DNA of 64,000 nt from Pelagibacteraceae bacterium AG-426-I15 (GCA_003213135.1 QCNT01000001.1:62001-126000), one strand, 5' to 3'. Positions 9,475-19,952 are shown, numbered from the stretch's first letter. Notes: generated from the sequence alone by a model not told the origin. Translations and numbers: made by a program.

Positions 9475-9549
9475 GCGGGAGTAGCTCAGTGGTAGAGCGA
9501 AACGTTGCCAACGTTTAGGCCGAGGGTTCAATTCCCTTCTCCCGCTCCA
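9475..9549 (+). tRNA. tRNA-Gly (GCC)
   Basis: A complete cloverleaf with encoded CCA. The acceptor stem GCGGGAG pairs with CTCCCGC, and the D-arm is GCTC/GAGC. The anticodon stem AAACG/CGTTT carries loop TTGCCAA, with anticodon GCC at 9507-9509. The T-arm GAGGG/CCCTT carries a TTCAATT loop. T is the discriminator base, followed by CCA at 9547-9549. It decodes GGC and GGU. It is a single-gene transcript between the UbiH-like gene and the pterin dehydratase gene. Confidence 0.97.
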
Positions 9550-9602
9550 AAATGGGACAAATTGTTTATTTATAAAATTTTTTTTTGATTTAAAGTTTAT
9601 AT

Positions 9603-9941
9603 ATGTCAGATCTTCACACAAAAAAATGTATACCTTGCGATGGAGGAATTCCCGGTTTTGATTTAACTGAAATTCATAAATATTTAAAAATGGTAGACGG
9701 TTGGGAAGTAAAGGCTGACGAGGACAAAGTGTATTACCTTATTAAAAATTTTAAATTTGAAAATTTTTTAGAAAGCCAAAATTTTGTAAATAAAGTTGGT
9801 GAAATAGCAGAAAAAGAAGGTCATCATCCTGACATATGGTTTGGATGGGGTTACGCTAAAATAAAAATTTTTACACACGCCATTAAAGGTTTGCATGAAA
9901 GTGATTTTGTTTTAGCAGCAAAAGTAGATAAAATTATTTAG
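9603..9941 (+). CDS. 4a-hydroxytetrahydrobiopterin dehydratase (PCD/DCoH)
   Basis: A 112-residue pterin-4a-carbinolamine dehydratase-like protein. The family signature EGHHPDIWFGWGYAKIKIFTHAIKGL near residues 77-98 carries the active-site His-His-Pro and the later TH. An N-terminal KKCIPCDGGIPG segment also matches bacterial members. In species with phenylalanine hydroxylase it recycles pterin cofactor. Elsewhere it may serve another pterin, such as the molybdenum cofactor; no phhA is seen here. It follows tRNA-Gly and overlaps the convergent ogt gene by 8 bases. Confidence 0.9.
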   Translation: MSDLHTKKCIPCDGGIPGFDLTEIHKYLKMVDGWEVKADEDKVYYLIKNFKFENFLESQNFVNKVGEIAEKEGHHPDIWFGWGYAKIKIFTHAIKGLHESDFVLAAKVDKII

Positions 9942-10392
9942 AACTTCTAGCCTCTAAGTCTAACAATTTTTTTTTTAAAGTTGTGCCACCTTTTGCAGAA
10001 AAACCACCTATCTTACCGTCAGATCTTATTACTCTGTGGCAAGGAATTAAAATTACGTGCATATTTTCTCCGCAAACCTTTCCCACATATCTTGGTGAAA
10101 TTCTAAGTTTTTTTGCGATTTCCCCATAAGTTCGTGTTTTGCCATTTCTTATTTTTTTCAATTCACCCCATATTTTTCTTTGTATTTTATTTCCACTAAT
10201 CCTAATAGGAATTTTAAATTGTTCTTTTTTAGATTTAAAATAATTATTTAAATTTATACGAAGTTGTATTAAATTTTTTGATAATTTACCTTTTCGGGTT
10301 TCTTTGAGAAAATGAATTCTTGATATTTTATTGTTAATTTCTGTAGCGGAAATCCAGCCAAACTTGGACTTAAAAGAAATGGTATTTTGCAT
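9934..10392 (-). CDS. ogt: Methylated-DNA--protein-cysteine methyltransferase
   Basis: Suicide repair protein that removes the methyl group from O6-methylguanine. The active-site motif IPCHRVI (Cys acceptor) is followed by GGFSAKGG. Upstream GKTRTYGEIAKKLRISPRYVGKVCGEN is the DNA-binding helix-turn-helix with the Arg finger region. At 152 residues it is a short Ogt-type protein without the Ada regulatory domain. It is divergent from mnmE across 35 bases and convergent with the PCD gene. Confidence 0.92.
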   Translation of the reverse strand: MQNTISFKSKFGWISATEINNKISRIHFLKETRKGKLSKNLIQLRINLNNYFKSKKEQFKIPIRISGNKIQRKIWGELKKIRNGKTRTYGEIAKKLRISPRYVGKVCGENMHVILIPCHRVIRSDGKIGGFSAKGGTTLKKKLLDLEARSSK

Positions 10393-10427
10393 ATAATCTA
10401 TGTTATGAAAAAACTAAAAAAATATAA

Positions 10428-11762
10428 ATGAATATATTTGCATTATCCTCAGGAAAGGGCCCAAGCGGCATAGCTATAATTAGAATATCAGGACCCCAGA
10501 CACTTGATATTTGCAAATTGCTTACTTCTGAGAAAAACATTAAGTCTAACGAGATTAACCTTTGTAGATTTATTGATCCTAAAAACAAAAAGGTTATAGA
10601 TCCAGAAGCGATACTTTTATGGTTTCCTAAACCAAATAGCTTTACAGGAGATGATTTGGCCGAGCTTCATATTCATGGAAGTAATGCAGTAATAAGCTAT
10701 CTTTTAAGGGTCTTATCTGATCAGCAAAATTGTAGGCTGGCTGAGCCCGGAGAATTCACCAAAATAGCTTTCCAAAATAACAAAATAGATTTAGTTAAAG
10801 CTGAAAGTATTGGAGATTTAATACATGCTGAAACTGAGCTACAAAGGGAGCAAGCAGCAAATTTAGTCCAGGGTCATGCCTCAAAATATTATGAAAATTT
10901 GAGACAAAAATTAGTAAAGTCATTATCATATATAGAAGCCAAAATAGACTTTTCAGAAGATGATCTTCCCGGAAGTGTTTTAAAGGAAGTTCAGAGATCA
11001 ATTAAAGTGGTACATGACGACATTAAACGAATTTTAGAAGATCAAAAAATTGGCGAGAAAATTAGAGACGGTTTCAGAATATCTATCATAGGAGATGTTA
11101 ACGTTGGAAAGTCATCTTTATTAAATCTTCTTGCTAAAAGAGATGCTGCAATTGTTTCAGAGGAGGAGGGTACCACACGTGATGTAGTTGAAACTTATTT
11201 AAATATAGATGGATATCCTGTTATTTTGGCTGATACAGCGGGTATAAGAAAAGCTAAAAACAAGGTTGAAAAAGAGGGTATTAAAAGAGCTATAAAAAAA
11301 GCAAAAGAGGCTGATTTAACTTTAGTCATGATAGATGTATCAAAAAAAACAATTAACAAGGATGTTAAAAAATTAATTAATAAAGACTGTATATTAGTTT
11401 TTAATAAATCCGATTTAAGCAAAAAAACTCCAAAAAATGAATTTAAGAAGAATGATCAAATTTTAATATCGGTTAAAAATAGTAAAAACATCGACAGACT
11501 CATAAAGACAATAAAAGAGAAGCTAAGTAAAAAATTTATGAAAGCGAACAATATTTTAGTTACAAGAGAGAGGCATCGAGCAAAACTTAATGCAGCGTTA
11601 AAGGAAATAGAAAAATTTTTAAAGAAAGATCAAAAAAAAGAGATAGAGACAGCCGCAGAAGACCTTAGACTTGCCACAAGACATCTTGGAAGCATAGTAG
11701 GCAAGGTTGATGTGGAAGAAATACTGGGATCTATATTCCAGGACTTTTGTATCGGTAAATAA
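10428..11762 (+). CDS. mnmE: tRNA modification GTPase MnmE
   Basis: With MnmG, installs the 5-carboxymethylaminomethyl group on U34 of certain tRNAs. An N-terminal tetrahydrofolate-binding domain (FALSSGKGPSGIAIIRISGP) precedes a helical domain. The G domain has G1 GDVNVGKSS at 222-230, GTTRD, DTAGIRK and NKSD. The protein ends in CIGK, the invariant C-terminal motif. 444 residues is normal. It heads the mnmE-mnmG-rsmG-parA-parB run typical of origin-proximal regions. Confidence 0.97.
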   Translation: MNIFALSSGKGPSGIAIIRISGPQTLDICKLLTSEKNIKSNEINLCRFIDPKNKKVIDPEAILLWFPKPNSFTGDDLAELHIHGSNAVISYLLRVLSDQQNCRLAEPGEFTKIAFQNNKIDLVKAESIGDLIHAETELQREQAANLVQGHASKYYENLRQKLVKSLSYIEAKIDFSEDDLPGSVLKEVQRSIKVVHDDIKRILEDQKIGEKIRDGFRISIIGDVNVGKSSLLNLLAKRDAAIVSEEEGTTRDVVETYLNIDGYPVILADTAGIRKAKNKVEKEGIKRAIKKAKEADLTLVMIDVSKKTINKDVKKLINKDCILVFNKSDLSKKTPKNEFKKNDQILISVKNSKNIDRLIKTIKEKLSKKFMKANNILVTRERHRAKLNAALKEIEKFLKKDQKKEIETAAEDLRLATRHLGSIVGKVDVEEILGSIFQDFCIGK

Positions 11763-11809
11763 CTCATCTTTGAGCTTGTAAAATCATATTTCATCGATAC
11801 ATTCTATAA

Positions 11810-13681
11810 ATGAACAATAAAATGACCTTTGATGTGGCTGTAATAGGCGGTGGACACGCTGGATGTGAGGCTGCTGCAGCATCGGCCAGAATAGGCGTAA
11901 ATACTGGTCTTTTTACACATAAAATAGAGACTATAGGTGAAATGTCGTGCAACCCGGCCATCGGAGGACTAGGCAAGGGTCACTTGGTTCGTGAAATTGA
12001 TGCCTTGGATGGTGTCATGGGTGATGTAGCTGACAAATCAGGCATTCAGTTTAGATTGTTGAATAGAAGTAGAGGTCCTGCAGTCCGAGGACCACGAACT
12101 CAATCAGACAGAAAGCTTTACAAGAAATATATGCAGGAGTTATTGCTCAACTATGAAAATTTAGAGGTGATAGCTGATCCAGTTGTGAAGTTTATCTTCG
12201 AGAAAGACAAAATTAAAGGCTTCATTTGTCAAAGCGGAAAAGAGGTAGAGTGTAGTCAGCTCATTCTTACCACAGGAACTTTTTTAAATGGTTTAATACA
12301 CATAGGGGAAAAACAGATACCAGCTGGCAGGTATGATGAAAAACCCTCTACAGGATTAAGTGAACAATTGGAAAAATTTAGCATCAAAATCGGAAGACTT
12401 AAAACCGGTACACCTCCACGGTTAGACGGTAGAACTATTAATTATAAAAATCTTGAAATGCAGCCAGCCGATGAGGAACCGTATTTTTTTTCATTTTTAA
12501 CTACTAAAGCTATCAATAAACAAATTAGTTGTGGTATGACTTATACTAACGACACCGTACATAAAATTATAAGCGATAACATTTCAAGAAGCGCGATGTA
12601 CTCTGGTAACATCAAAGGGGTAGGTCCAAGATACTGTCCGTCCATCGAAGATAAAATTGTTAAATTTAAGGAAAAACAAAAACATCAAATTTTTTTAGAG
12701 CCTGAAGGTCTAGAGGATCATACAGTTTATCCAAATGGCATTTCGACCTCCCTACCAGAGGACGTTCAGCTTCAAATATTAGCTAAAATTAAGGGTCTGG
12801 AAGACGTCAAAATGGTAAGAGCAGGATACGCAATAGAGTATGATTATGTGGATCCAAGGGAGCTAAAAGCGAGTCTAGAAGCCAAAAAAATAGGCTCTCT
12901 TTTCTTAGCCGGTCAAATTAACGGCACAACAGGTTATGAGGAGGCAGCAGCCCAAGGATTGATAGCCGGAATTAATGCCGCGCTAAAAATTAAAAAAGGA
13001 GATGAGTTTATTTTAGACAGATCGAGCTCATACATTGGGGTGATGATAGATGATCTTATCACGAAGGGTGTTTCTGAACCTTACAGGATGTTTACGTCTC
13101 GAGCTGAATACCGATTGTCATTGAGGGCAGATAATGCAGATCAAAGGCTCACATCTTTAGGTATAAAAATAAATTTGGTCAAAAATAAACGAAAAAAATT
13201 ATTTAATGAGAAAAGAAAAAAAATTAATGCTCTTGAAATGTCTTTATCTAATAAATTTATAACACCAAATGCTGCCGCAAAGTATTCAATTAAAATTGCC
13301 ATGGATGGGGTGAAAAGAACAGGATTAGAGATTTTAGGTATGAAAAATATCAAACTGGATCATGTTAGAAATATTTGGGCTGATATACCCCAATATGGAC
13401 GATCAATTGATGAACAGGTTGAATTAAATGCCCACTATGCAGGCTACTTACCCAAACAAGAAAGTGATATCAAAACATTTAAAAAAGATGAAGGCTTGTT
13501 GATACCTGCTGGAATTGATTATGATTCTTTTAGCGGCTTGTCAAATGAAGTTAAGTCCAAATTAAAACTGATTAGACCTAAGACCCTTGGACAAGCTCTT
13601 AGGATAGATGGAGTTACTCCAGCAGCAGCCACAATATTATTAGTAGCAATAAAAAAGACTAAATTTAAGGTTCCAGCCTAG
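11810..13681 (+). CDS. mnmG: tRNA U34 modification enzyme MnmG (GidA)
   Basis: FAD- and NADH-dependent partner of MnmE. The N-terminal dinucleotide fold is [37 protein letters not shown] and [16 protein letters not shown] hold the family signatures and conserved catalytic cysteines. The C-terminal helical domain ends with [20 protein letters not shown]. 623 residues is full length. ATG 11810 or ATG 11822 could be used; the protein is conserved from [10 protein letters not shown] on. The rsmG start lies seven bases downstream. Confidence 0.97.
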   Translation: MNNKMTFDVAVIGGGHAGCEAAAASARIGVNTGLFTHKIETIGEMSCNPAIGGLGKGHLVREIDALDGVMGDVADKSGIQFRLLNRSRGPAVRGPRTQSDRKLYKKYMQELLLNYENLEVIADPVVKFIFEKDKIKGFICQSGKEVECSQLILTTGTFLNGLIHIGEKQIPAGRYDEKPSTGLSEQLEKFSIKIGRLKTGTPPRLDGRTINYKNLEMQPADEEPYFFSFLTTKAINKQISCGMTYTNDTVHKIISDNISRSAMYSGNIKGVGPRYCPSIEDKIVKFKEKQKHQIFLEPEGLEDHTVYPNGISTSLPEDVQLQILAKIKGLEDVKMVRAGYAIEYDYVDPRELKASLEAKKIGSLFLAGQINGTTGYEEAAAQGLIAGINAALKIKKGDEFILDRSSSYIGVMIDDLITKGVSEPYRMFTSRAEYRLSLRADNADQRLTSLGIKINLVKNKRKKLFNEKRKKINALEMSLSNKFITPNAAAKYSIKIAMDGVKRTGLEILGMKNIKLDHVRNIWADIPQYGRSIDEQVELNAHYAGYLPKQESDIKTFKKDEGLLIPAGIDYDSFSGLSNEVKSKLKLIRPKTLGQALRIDGVTPAAATILLVAIKKTKFKVPA

Positions 13682-13688
13682 AATCCCC

Positions 13689-14327
13689 ATGAAATATGGT
13701 GAATATCAAGCTGAAACAAAATCGTTTTTAGCTAAAAATCTTAATTTTAATGATAAAAAGATAAATCTTATTGAAATATTTGTGGAAGAGGTTTTAAATT
13801 ATAATCAAAAGTATAATTTAATCTCACGAAGCTCCGAAAAGGACATTTGGAACAGACACGTCATGGATTCCGCCCAACTTATTAAGCATATTGATCATAA
13901 TAATTTTAATAGCTTAGCCGATTTAGGTACTGGAGCAGGTTTTCCTGGAATTATACTGTCTATTTTTTATAGTGATATTTTAACGTTTCACGTGAAACTT
14001 TATGAAAAATCAAAGGTTAAAGTTAAATTTGTTAAATCCATAATAGATAAGTTAGGTCTTAAACATGTCATTTTATATGATAATGATTATCAATCTCATA
14101 TATTAGATTCAGACTACATAGTTGCTAGAGCATTCAAGAAATTGCCTGAAATGTTAAGAATTTCACGTGAAACCGCAAAAAAACCTCATAAACTGATTGT
14201 TATGCTTGGAAAGAGTGCACAGGATGAATTAAATAAAGCTTCAAAGGGTATAATTTATAAGTATAAGCTAGTACCTAGCATCACAGAGAGTGATTCAAAA
14301 ATACTCTTAGTCGATGCTATAAAATAA
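13689..14327 (+). CDS. rsmG: 16S rRNA (guanine527-N7)-methyltransferase RsmG
   Basis: GidB-type SAM methyltransferase for G527 of 16S rRNA. YNLISRSSEKDIWNRHVMDSAQL and the SAM-binding loop DLGTGAGFPGI (near residues 78-88) are characteristic, with VARAFKKLPEML as a later motif. 212 residues. The coding sequence also carries two parS-like palindromes, so part of its codon choice may be constrained by ParB binding. The first is translated as TFHVKL and the second as ISRETA. The parA start follows after three bases. Confidence 0.95.
   Translation: MKYGEYQAETKSFLAKNLNFNDKKINLIEIFVEEVLNYNQKYNLISRSSEKDIWNRHVMDSAQLIKHIDHNNFNSLADLGTGAGFPGIILSIFYSDILTFHVKLYEKSKVKVKFVKSIIDKLGLKHVILYDNDYQSHILDSDYIVARAFKKLPEMLRISRETAKKPHKLIVMLGKSAQDELNKASKGIIYKYKLVPSITESDSKILLVDAIK
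13985..13998. promoter_or_regulatory. parS-like centromere site 1
   Basis: The perfect 14-base palindrome GTTTCACGTGAAAC matches the core of the widely conserved chromosomal parS (TGTTTCACGTGAAACA), lacking only the outermost base pair. It lies inside rsmG, about 350 bases before parA. A 14-base perfect match in this AT-rich context, next to parAB, is unlikely to be chance. ParB would nucleate here. Confidence 0.85.
14160..14173. promoter_or_regulatory. parS-like centromere site 2
   Basis: ATTTCACGTGAAAC matches the 14-base parS core at 13 positions, with the TTTCACGTGAAA centre intact. It lies 175 bases downstream of the first site and is also inside rsmG. It is probably a second, perhaps weaker, ParB site. 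Confidence 0.7.
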
Positions 14328-14330
14328 ATT

Positions 14331-15131
14331 GTGGCTGGATCTATAATATCAGTGATAAATCAAAAAGGAGGAGTCGGAAAAACTACGACTGTTATAAACC
14401 TAGCTACAGCTTTAGCAAAAAAAGGAAAAAAAATCTTAGTAATCGATCTGGATCCCCAAGGCAATGCCACGACTGGTTTAGGCAAGTCAAATAATGATGA
14501 AGAGAAAAGCATCTACAATGTCCTTATAAGCAAGATATCAGCCCAAAGTGCAATTCAAGAAAGTAGTGTGCCCGGCCTCGACCTTATTGGATCAAATGTG
14601 AACCTTTCTGGGTTAGAGGTTGAAACAGCAAATGATGCCAATAGAGCCTTCTTATTAAAAGAAATTTTAACTAAAGAGAAAGAGTCATATTTTAAAAAGT
14701 ACGAAAATATTTTTATCGACTGCCCTCCTTCTTTGAGCTTGCTAACAGTTATGTCTTTGGTTTCAGCAGATGAGCTACTAATACCTCTCCAAACTGAATT
14801 TTTTGCATTAGAAGGAATCACACAATTGGTTAAAACAATCGATAGAATAAAGATTAATCTTAACCCAGGACTTGGGATTCGAGGGGTTTTATTAACCATG
14901 TTTGATAAACGAAATAAGCTATCCTCGCAGGTAGACTTTGAAGCGAGGAAGCATTTTAAAAATAAAGTTTACAAAACTGTTGTGCCAAGAAATGTTAGGC
15001 TATCAGAAGCCCCGTCCCATGGCATGCCTTGTCTTATTTATGATAAAAATTGTTCTGGCAGCAAGTCCTATATTAGTCTAGCCGAAGAATTCATAAATCA
15101 ACGAGATCAGTCAATGGGGAGTGCAGCATGA
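14331..15131 (+). CDS. parA: Chromosome partitioning ATPase ParA (Soj)
   Basis: Deviant Walker ATPase that moves ParB-bound origins. The motif KGGVGKTT at residues 12-19 includes the signature Lys, DLDPQGNATTGLG follows, and FIDCPPSLSLLT is Walker B. 266 residues. The start is GTG at 14331, three bases after the rsmG stop; it gives MAGSIISVINQKGG, the normal N-terminus, and no ATG fits. The stop overlaps the parB start (ATGA). Confidence 0.96.
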   Translation: MAGSIISVINQKGGVGKTTTVINLATALAKKGKKILVIDLDPQGNATTGLGKSNNDEEKSIYNVLISKISAQSAIQESSVPGLDLIGSNVNLSGLEVETANDANRAFLLKEILTKEKESYFKKYENIFIDCPPSLSLLTVMSLVSADELLIPLQTEFFALEGITQLVKTIDRIKINLNPGLGIRGVLLTMFDKRNKLSSQVDFEARKHFKNKVYKTVVPRNVRLSEAPSHGMPCLIYDKNCSGSKSYISLAEEFINQRDQSMGSAA

Positions 15132-15973
15132 GTGCAGCTAAAAAAGGTTTGGGTAGAGGCCTATCGGCACTATTCGGAGAAATTGATAAAAATAATATTT
15201 CAAACGAAGCACAAAAAAATAAAATTCCTATCGCAGACCTAGATCGAAACAAATATCAGCCAAGAACGATATTTGATGAAGAAAAACTAAATGAACTAAG
15301 CGCTTCAATTAAAGAGAATGGAGTTATACAGCCTATTGCCGTTCGTCCAAGCAAGTATCAACCAGGTAAGTTCGAGATCGTTGCTGGTGAAAGGAGATGG
15401 TTGGCTGCTCAAAGAGCTGGTTTGAACGATGTGCCAGTTTTTATTCTAGATATAGACGATCAAAAAAGCCTTGAGATTGCTATAGTTGAAAATGTACAGA
15501 GAGAAGGTTTAAATGTAATTGAAGAGGCAAATGGTTATCAAAGACTCACAAAAGAATTTGGCTACGATCATGACAAAATAGCAAAATTTATGTCTAAAAG
15601 TAGAAGCCATATCAGTAATACTTTAAGGCTTCTGACTTTGCCAAAAGATATAATTGGATTGCTCGAAGAGGGCAAATTAACCGCTGGACAGGCAAGACCT
15701 TTAATTGGGATGCCGAATGCTTCAGAAGTAGCGGAAAATATAGTAAAAAAGAAGGTAGCCGCAAGGGAAGTAGAACTAATTGCCAGAAAAAGTAGCAAAA
15801 ACAAAATTAAAAAATCTGAAGATCCGAACATTTCATTCATTAGAAACGAATTGGAGAGCAGACTAGGTTTAAGCGTTGAGGTGGTAAATAAAAAAAATAA
15901 TTCAGGCAAGATTATTATTAAATATAATTCACTTGAACAATTTGATGCTATTTCAAAATTACTTAAGCGTTAG
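15128..15973 (+). CDS. parB: Chromosome partitioning protein ParB
   Basis: CTP-dependent DNA clamp that loads at parS. The N-terminal KKGLGRGLSALFG is the ParA-stimulating segment. The CTP-binding region holds IADLDRNKYQPR, GVIQPIAVRP and GERRWLAAQRAG. A helix-turn-helix is around KFMSKSRSHISNTLRLL, with a C-terminal dimerisation domain. 281 residues. It is coupled to parA by a 4-base overlap and its 3' end overlaps holA convergently by 11 bases. Likely targets are the two sites in rsmG. Confidence 0.96.
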   Translation: MSAAKKGLGRGLSALFGEIDKNNISNEAQKNKIPIADLDRNKYQPRTIFDEEKLNELSASIKENGVIQPIAVRPSKYQPGKFEIVAGERRWLAAQRAGLNDVPVFILDIDDQKSLEIAIVENVQREGLNVIEEANGYQRLTKEFGYDHDKIAKFMSKSRSHISNTLRLLTLPKDIIGLLEEGKLTAGQARPLIGMPNASEVAENIVKKKVAAREVELIARKSSKNKIKKSEDPNISFIRNELESRLGLSVEVVNKKNNSGKIIIKYNSLEQFDAISKLLKR

Positions 15974-16967
15974 TTTCAGCCAAATTACAAAGTTCAATTA
16001 ATAATTTTTTAATCAGGATATTACTAAGAGAATTAAATTTAGTTTTAATAACCACTTCTGTTTCAAGAACAATTTTCATCGCTTGTTCCAATTTTTTAAT
16101 ATTCCATAATCTTAACTGCTTTTTTATAATAGGCTTATCTTTCCAAAATATTCTTGGTCTTATGTTGTCTATGGCAATATCAACATCTTTTTTTTCATCA
16201 ATTGATCTCTTTAATTCCATAAGCTTATGAATTCTATTAGTCAAAATTCCGATGTAAAAATAAACTTTTTCATTTTGAAGGGAAATATTACCCAAATTTT
16301 TGTTTAAACCTGCTTTATTTGCCTCCAAACTGCAATCCCTTAAATTAACAAAGTCTAAATTAATTGCATTATTCATTAATTTGTAAACTTTTTCAGGTTC
16401 AATTTTTTTATTTAAAAACAAACCCTTTATTTTTTCAATCTCATGGCTAATTGCATTTCTATCTGACCCAGAATTTTTAACAATCACATTAATAAGTTCT
16501 TGGTTTAAACCTTGGTAATCTTTTAATTTGTCCCTTAAATATATTGATAAAGTTTTTTCATTATCCTGATAGCAGGGAACTACAGCTAAATTTTTCTCTT
16601 TTTCAAAGTAAGATCTTAATGAAGATTTTTTATCTAAATTCTCAGAAAATAAAAAAATTTTAACATCTTTTTTTTCATCTTTTATTATTTCAAAAATCTT
16701 ATTTTTAATTTTTTCTGAACAATCGTTAATTAAAATAATTTTTTTACTGCTAAAAAGTGATGTATTTGAAATTTGTTCATCAAGCAAATTAGGATTTTTA
16801 ATTATATCATTTGAATGTATTGAAATTTTTTCATAATCTTTATTAAAATTTTTAATAAAACCTTTAAAATCATCTTTTAGGCCTATGTTCTCGCCGTAAA
16901 ATAAAACTGCATAGTAATTATCAAGCATTGAAATATTTTTTTCTATTATGTAGCTTTTAAGTATCAT
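15963..16967 (-). CDS. holA: DNA polymerase III delta subunit HolA
   Basis: Clamp-loader delta subunit that opens the beta clamp. It is a 334-residue divergent member. The N-terminus YYAVLFYGENIGLKDDFKGFI fits the family's YLLYGEDxxLi pattern. The IILINDCSEKIKNKI segment and the C-terminal helical collar region (LMELKRSIDEKKDVD) also fit. It has no intact Walker A, as expected for delta. It overlaps lptE by 11 bases. The lptE-holA-parB arrangement is typical of alphaproteobacteria and supports the call. Confidence 0.88.
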   Translation of the reverse strand: MILKSYIIEKNISMLDNYYAVLFYGENIGLKDDFKGFIKNFNKDYEKISIHSNDIIKNPNLLDEQISNTSLFSSKKIILINDCSEKIKNKIFEIIKDEKKDVKIFLFSENLDKKSSLRSYFEKEKNLAVVPCYQDNEKTLSIYLRDKLKDYQGLNQELINVIVKNSGSDRNAISHEIEKIKGLFLNKKIEPEKVYKLMNNAINLDFVNLRDCSLEANKAGLNKNLGNISLQNEKVYFYIGILTNRIHKLMELKRSIDEKKDVDIAIDNIRPRIFWKDKPIIKKQLRLWNIKKLEQAMKIVLETEVVIKTKFNSLSNILIKKLLIELCNLAETNA

Positions 16968-17445
16968 TTCGTAATGCTAAACTCAGTTCATTTAATATTT
17001 GCTTTGCAATTAAACTAGAAATATTTTCAATAATTTTCTTTTCATTATTAATAGTATCAGAATAATTATTAGATGGTTTAAAGTTTTGCGTATTTTCAAT
17101 TTTCTTTGAGTAAACTACTCTGTTATTCATATTCTCTTTTATCTCTATCATATAATTCAAAGTAATTTGGTATTCTAGAATCTTTGCAGAAGCACTTTTA
17201 TTCGAAACTCTTACATTTTTTTCAGCATCAACATTTAATGTAAATTTTCCAGTTTTATCTCTATTTATTGCTAATTTATTTATTAAGATCTGTGCGGTCC
17301 TTTTATCTCCGCTCACCTCAATATTACTAAAACTCATTTGCCCAACTTGGTTTTTATCAAAAAGTGGTTTGTAATTACACTCAGATAAAAATACTAAAAA
17401 GAGAATTAGTAATAAATTTTTTTTTTGGAAGCTTGAAAATTTCAT
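16957..17445 (-). CDS. lptE: LPS-assembly lipoprotein LptE-like
   Basis: A 162-residue lipoprotein. The signal peptide ends in the lipobox FLSEC with NYKPLF just after, resembling the alphaproteobacterial C-G-F-x-P-L-Y start of LptE. LptE plugs the LptD barrel and helps insert LPS in the outer membrane. The rest is weakly conserved; the position between leuS and holA, as in other alphaproteobacteria, is the main support. It overlaps leuS by 4 bases (ATGA). Confidence 0.8.
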   Translation of the reverse strand: MKFSSFQKKNLLLILFLVFLSECNYKPLFDKNQVGQMSFSNIEVSGDKRTAQILINKLAINRDKTGKFTLNVDAEKNVRVSNKSASAKILEYQITLNYMIEIKENMNNRVVYSKKIENTQNFKPSNNYSDTINNEKKIIENISSLIAKQILNELSLALRNDT

Positions 17446-19952
17446 TTAATTATGAAGTTAATAACTTTATTTTTTACAAATATACTTTTTATAATTTTTT
17501 TATTTATTAAATTTTTCTTTATATTTTCAATATTTTTTGCTTTAGCAACAACTTCTTTTTCCTCAATGTTTTTAATTGTTGATAATAACCCTCTTTTTTT
17601 TCCATTTATTTGTATAACAAAAGTTACATTTTTTTCTTCAAGAAGTGATTTGTCAAAAGCTGGCCATTCATTACTATGGTAAAAATTTTTACCCTCTAGT
17701 TCAAACAAACATTCAGATGCAATATGAGGAACAAAAGGCATTAAAATTTTCATTATTTTAGCCTGAGTATTTCTTAAGCATTCTGAGCTTATATTCTTTG
17801 CTATTGAGTCATTCATTAAATGTGTTAGTTCATAAAAATTTGCTACAGCTACGTTTAAATGGAACTTTTCAATTAAGTTTGTAATTTTAAATAAGTATTT
17901 GTTAAATTTAGAAATAAAATCTTTCTCCTCATCTTTAATAACTTTATCATTTTTTCTTTCTATAATTCTTTTATTTATTCCCCATAACTTTTGTATAAAT
18001 TTGTGAGCACTTGAAACTCCCTCGTTTGACCATTGGATATCCCGTTCCGGAGGACTATCAGATAACATAAACCAGCGAATGGCATCAGCTCCATAAATTT
18101 TTATCATACTTTCAGGATCAATAACGTTTTTCTTGGATTTTGACATCGCTTCAGGGGGGCCAATTATTATTTTTGCCTTGTCAATTTTTTTTGTTTCTTC
18201 TGGGGTTAACCATTCACCTTTTTCATTTTTATACGTTTCATGACATACCATTCCCTGAGTGAAGAGTCCTTTGAATGGTTCCTTAATCTTTATTTTACTA
18301 TTACATAAACCAATAGCTCTCATAAAAAACCTTGAGTAAAGCAAATGCAAAATTGCATGTTCGACCCCGCCAATATATTGATCTACTGGCATCCAATAAT
18401 CTAAAGAGCTTTCGTCATATGGTTTATCCTTCAATTTTGGTGAACAAAATCTTATAAAATACCAGGAAGAATCAACAAAAGTGTCCAGAGTATCCGTTTC
18501 TCTAATAGCGTCTTCTCCTGTTTTTTTGTGTTTTGTTTTTTTCCAATTAGGGTGATTTTCTAATGGATTACCTTTTGAATTCAAATTTACATCATTCGGT
18601 AATCTTATTGGGAGTTCATTTTTATCTACCGGAACTACGCTTCCATCTTTGAGGTAAATCATAGGTATAGGACATCCCCAGTACCTTTGTCTAGATATTC
18701 CCCAATCTTTTAATCTAAATGTTATTTTTTTGTTTCCTATATTTTTATTTTCTATTTCTTTGATAATTTTTTCTTTTGCTTTATCAATTGTTAAATCATT
18801 TAAAAAATCAGAATTTACTATTTCGCCATCGCCCGTATAAGCTTTTTTCATTTTGTTATTAGTTTTCGTATCTTTATTTTTTACAACAGGTATAATTTCA
18901 ATACCGTACTTTGTTGCAAAATCAAAATCCCTCTGATCATGAGCGGGACATCCAAAAATTGCACCAGTTCCGTAGTCCATCAAAATAAAATTTGCAATAT
19001 AAACAGGTATAGTTTTTTTAATAAAAGGATGTTGAGCCTTAAGCCCAGTTTCAAATCCTAGTTTTTCAGCATTTGCAATTGCTTCCTCAGTAGTTCCTAC
19101 TTGTGAACATTTTTTCCTAAATTCAATAAAATTTTTTTGGTTTTCAAAATCTTTGCATAATGGATGATCTGCGGAAATAGCCAAAAAAGTCGCGCCAAAT
19201 ATAGTATCTGGACGCGTGGTAAATATTCTTACCTTTTTATTTTTTTCAAGGATATCAAAATCTATTTCGCAACCTGTTGATTTTCCGATCCAATTTTTTT
19301 GCATTAATTTAACTTTTTCCGGCCATTCTACTAGGGTGTCCAAATCTTCTAGAAGATCATTTGAAAATTTTGAAATGTTAAAAAACCATTGTGAAAGTTT
19401 TTTTCTTTCCACAATTGCATTTGATCTCCACCCTCTTCCGTTAATTACTTGTTCGTTGGCTAAAACAGTCTCGTCTATTGGGTCCCAGTTAACATAAGTC
19501 TCTTTTCTAACAACCAAACCTTTATTATAAAAATCAATGAATAGTTCTTGCTGATGTTTATAGTATTCTTCATCACAAGTAGAAATTTCTAAATCCCAAT
19601 CAATAGATAAGCCCAAAGACTGTAGCTGCTTTTTCATAACTGCAATATTTTTTTGCGTCCAAACTTTAGGGCTTAATTTATTTTCTCTGGCCGCATTTTC
19701 TGCAGGCATACCAAAAGAGTCCCAGCCCATAGGATGTAAAACATTGAAACCATTCATAGACTTATATCTTGCGATTACATCGCCTATGGCATAATTTCTA
19801 ACATGTCCCATATGAATTTTTCCAGATGGGTAAGGAAACATTTCTAGACAATAAAATTTTTTTTGTTTCTTATCTTTTTTTTGAATATTTTTTTTCTCAG
19901 ACCAAAAATCTTGCCATTTTTTATCTATTTTTTGAATATCAATCGATGCCAT
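17442..19952 (-). CDS. leuS: Leucyl-tRNA synthetase
   Basis: Class I synthetase of 836 residues. The HIGH motif appears as HMGH at 47-50 ([13 protein letters not shown]). A CP1 editing domain is present ([14 protein letters not shown] and [13 protein letters not shown]). The KMSKS loop reads AMSKSKKN, so the first Lys is replaced by Ala while MSKS is kept. [17 protein letters not shown] is also diagnostic. The anticodon domain and the C-terminal domain (INGKKRG) are complete. First gene of leuS-lptE-holA, with only 26 bases to the DUF3576 gene upstream. Confidence 0.96.
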   Translation of the reverse strand: MASIDIQKIDKKWQDFWSEKKNIQKKDKKQKKFYCLEMFPYPSGKIHMGHVRNYAIGDVIARYKSMNGFNVLHPMGWDSFGMPAENAARENKLSPKVWTQKNIAVMKKQLQSLGLSIDWDLEISTCDEEYYKHQQELFIDFYNKGLVVRKETYVNWDPIDETVLANEQVINGRGWRSNAIVERKKLSQWFFNISKFSNDLLEDLDTLVEWPEKVKLMQKNWIGKSTGCEIDFDILEKNKKVRIFTTRPDTIFGATFLAISADHPLCKDFENQKNFIEFRKKCSQVGTTEEAIANAEKLGFETGLKAQHPFIKKTIPVYIANFILMDYGTGAIFGCPAHDQRDFDFATKYGIEIIPVVKNKDTKTNNKMKKAYTGDGEIVNSDFLNDLTIDKAKEKIIKEIENKNIGNKKITFRLKDWGISRQRYWGCPIPMIYLKDGSVVPVDKNELPIRLPNDVNLNSKGNPLENHPNWKKTKHKKTGEDAIRETDTLDTFVDSSWYFIRFCSPKLKDKPYDESSLDYWMPVDQYIGGVEHAILHLLYSRFFMRAIGLCNSKIKIKEPFKGLFTQGMVCHETYKNEKGEWLTPEETKKIDKAKIIIGPPEAMSKSKKNVIDPESMIKIYGADAIRWFMLSDSPPERDIQWSNEGVSSAHKFIQKLWGINKRIIERKNDKVIKDEEKDFISKFNKYLFKITNLIEKFHLNVAVANFYELTHLMNDSIAKNISSECLRNTQAKIMKILMPFVPHIASECLFELEGKNFYHSNEWPAFDKSLLEEKNVTFVIQINGKKRGLLSTIKNIEEKEVVAKAKNIENIKKNLINKKIIKSIFVKNKVINFIIK

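Noticed and set aside
9427-9621. Minus-strand frame of 64 codons overlapping tRNA-Gly
   Set aside because: It is antisense to a complete tRNA gene; the peptide with RRELNPRPKRWQRFALPLSYSR is the reverse complement of the tRNA body, a well-known spurious prediction.
13600-16000. Replication origin near mnmG-rsmG-parAB
   Set aside because: The neighbourhood suggests an origin nearby, but I found no cluster of DnaA boxes (TTATCCACA-like) or AT-rich unwinding repeat in the window, so no origin is called.
17442-19952. LeuRS with AMSKS in place of KMSKS as a sign of a broken enzyme
   Set aside because: The MSKS part, HIGH motif and editing domain are intact and this is a single essential gene, so the change is most likely tolerated variation.
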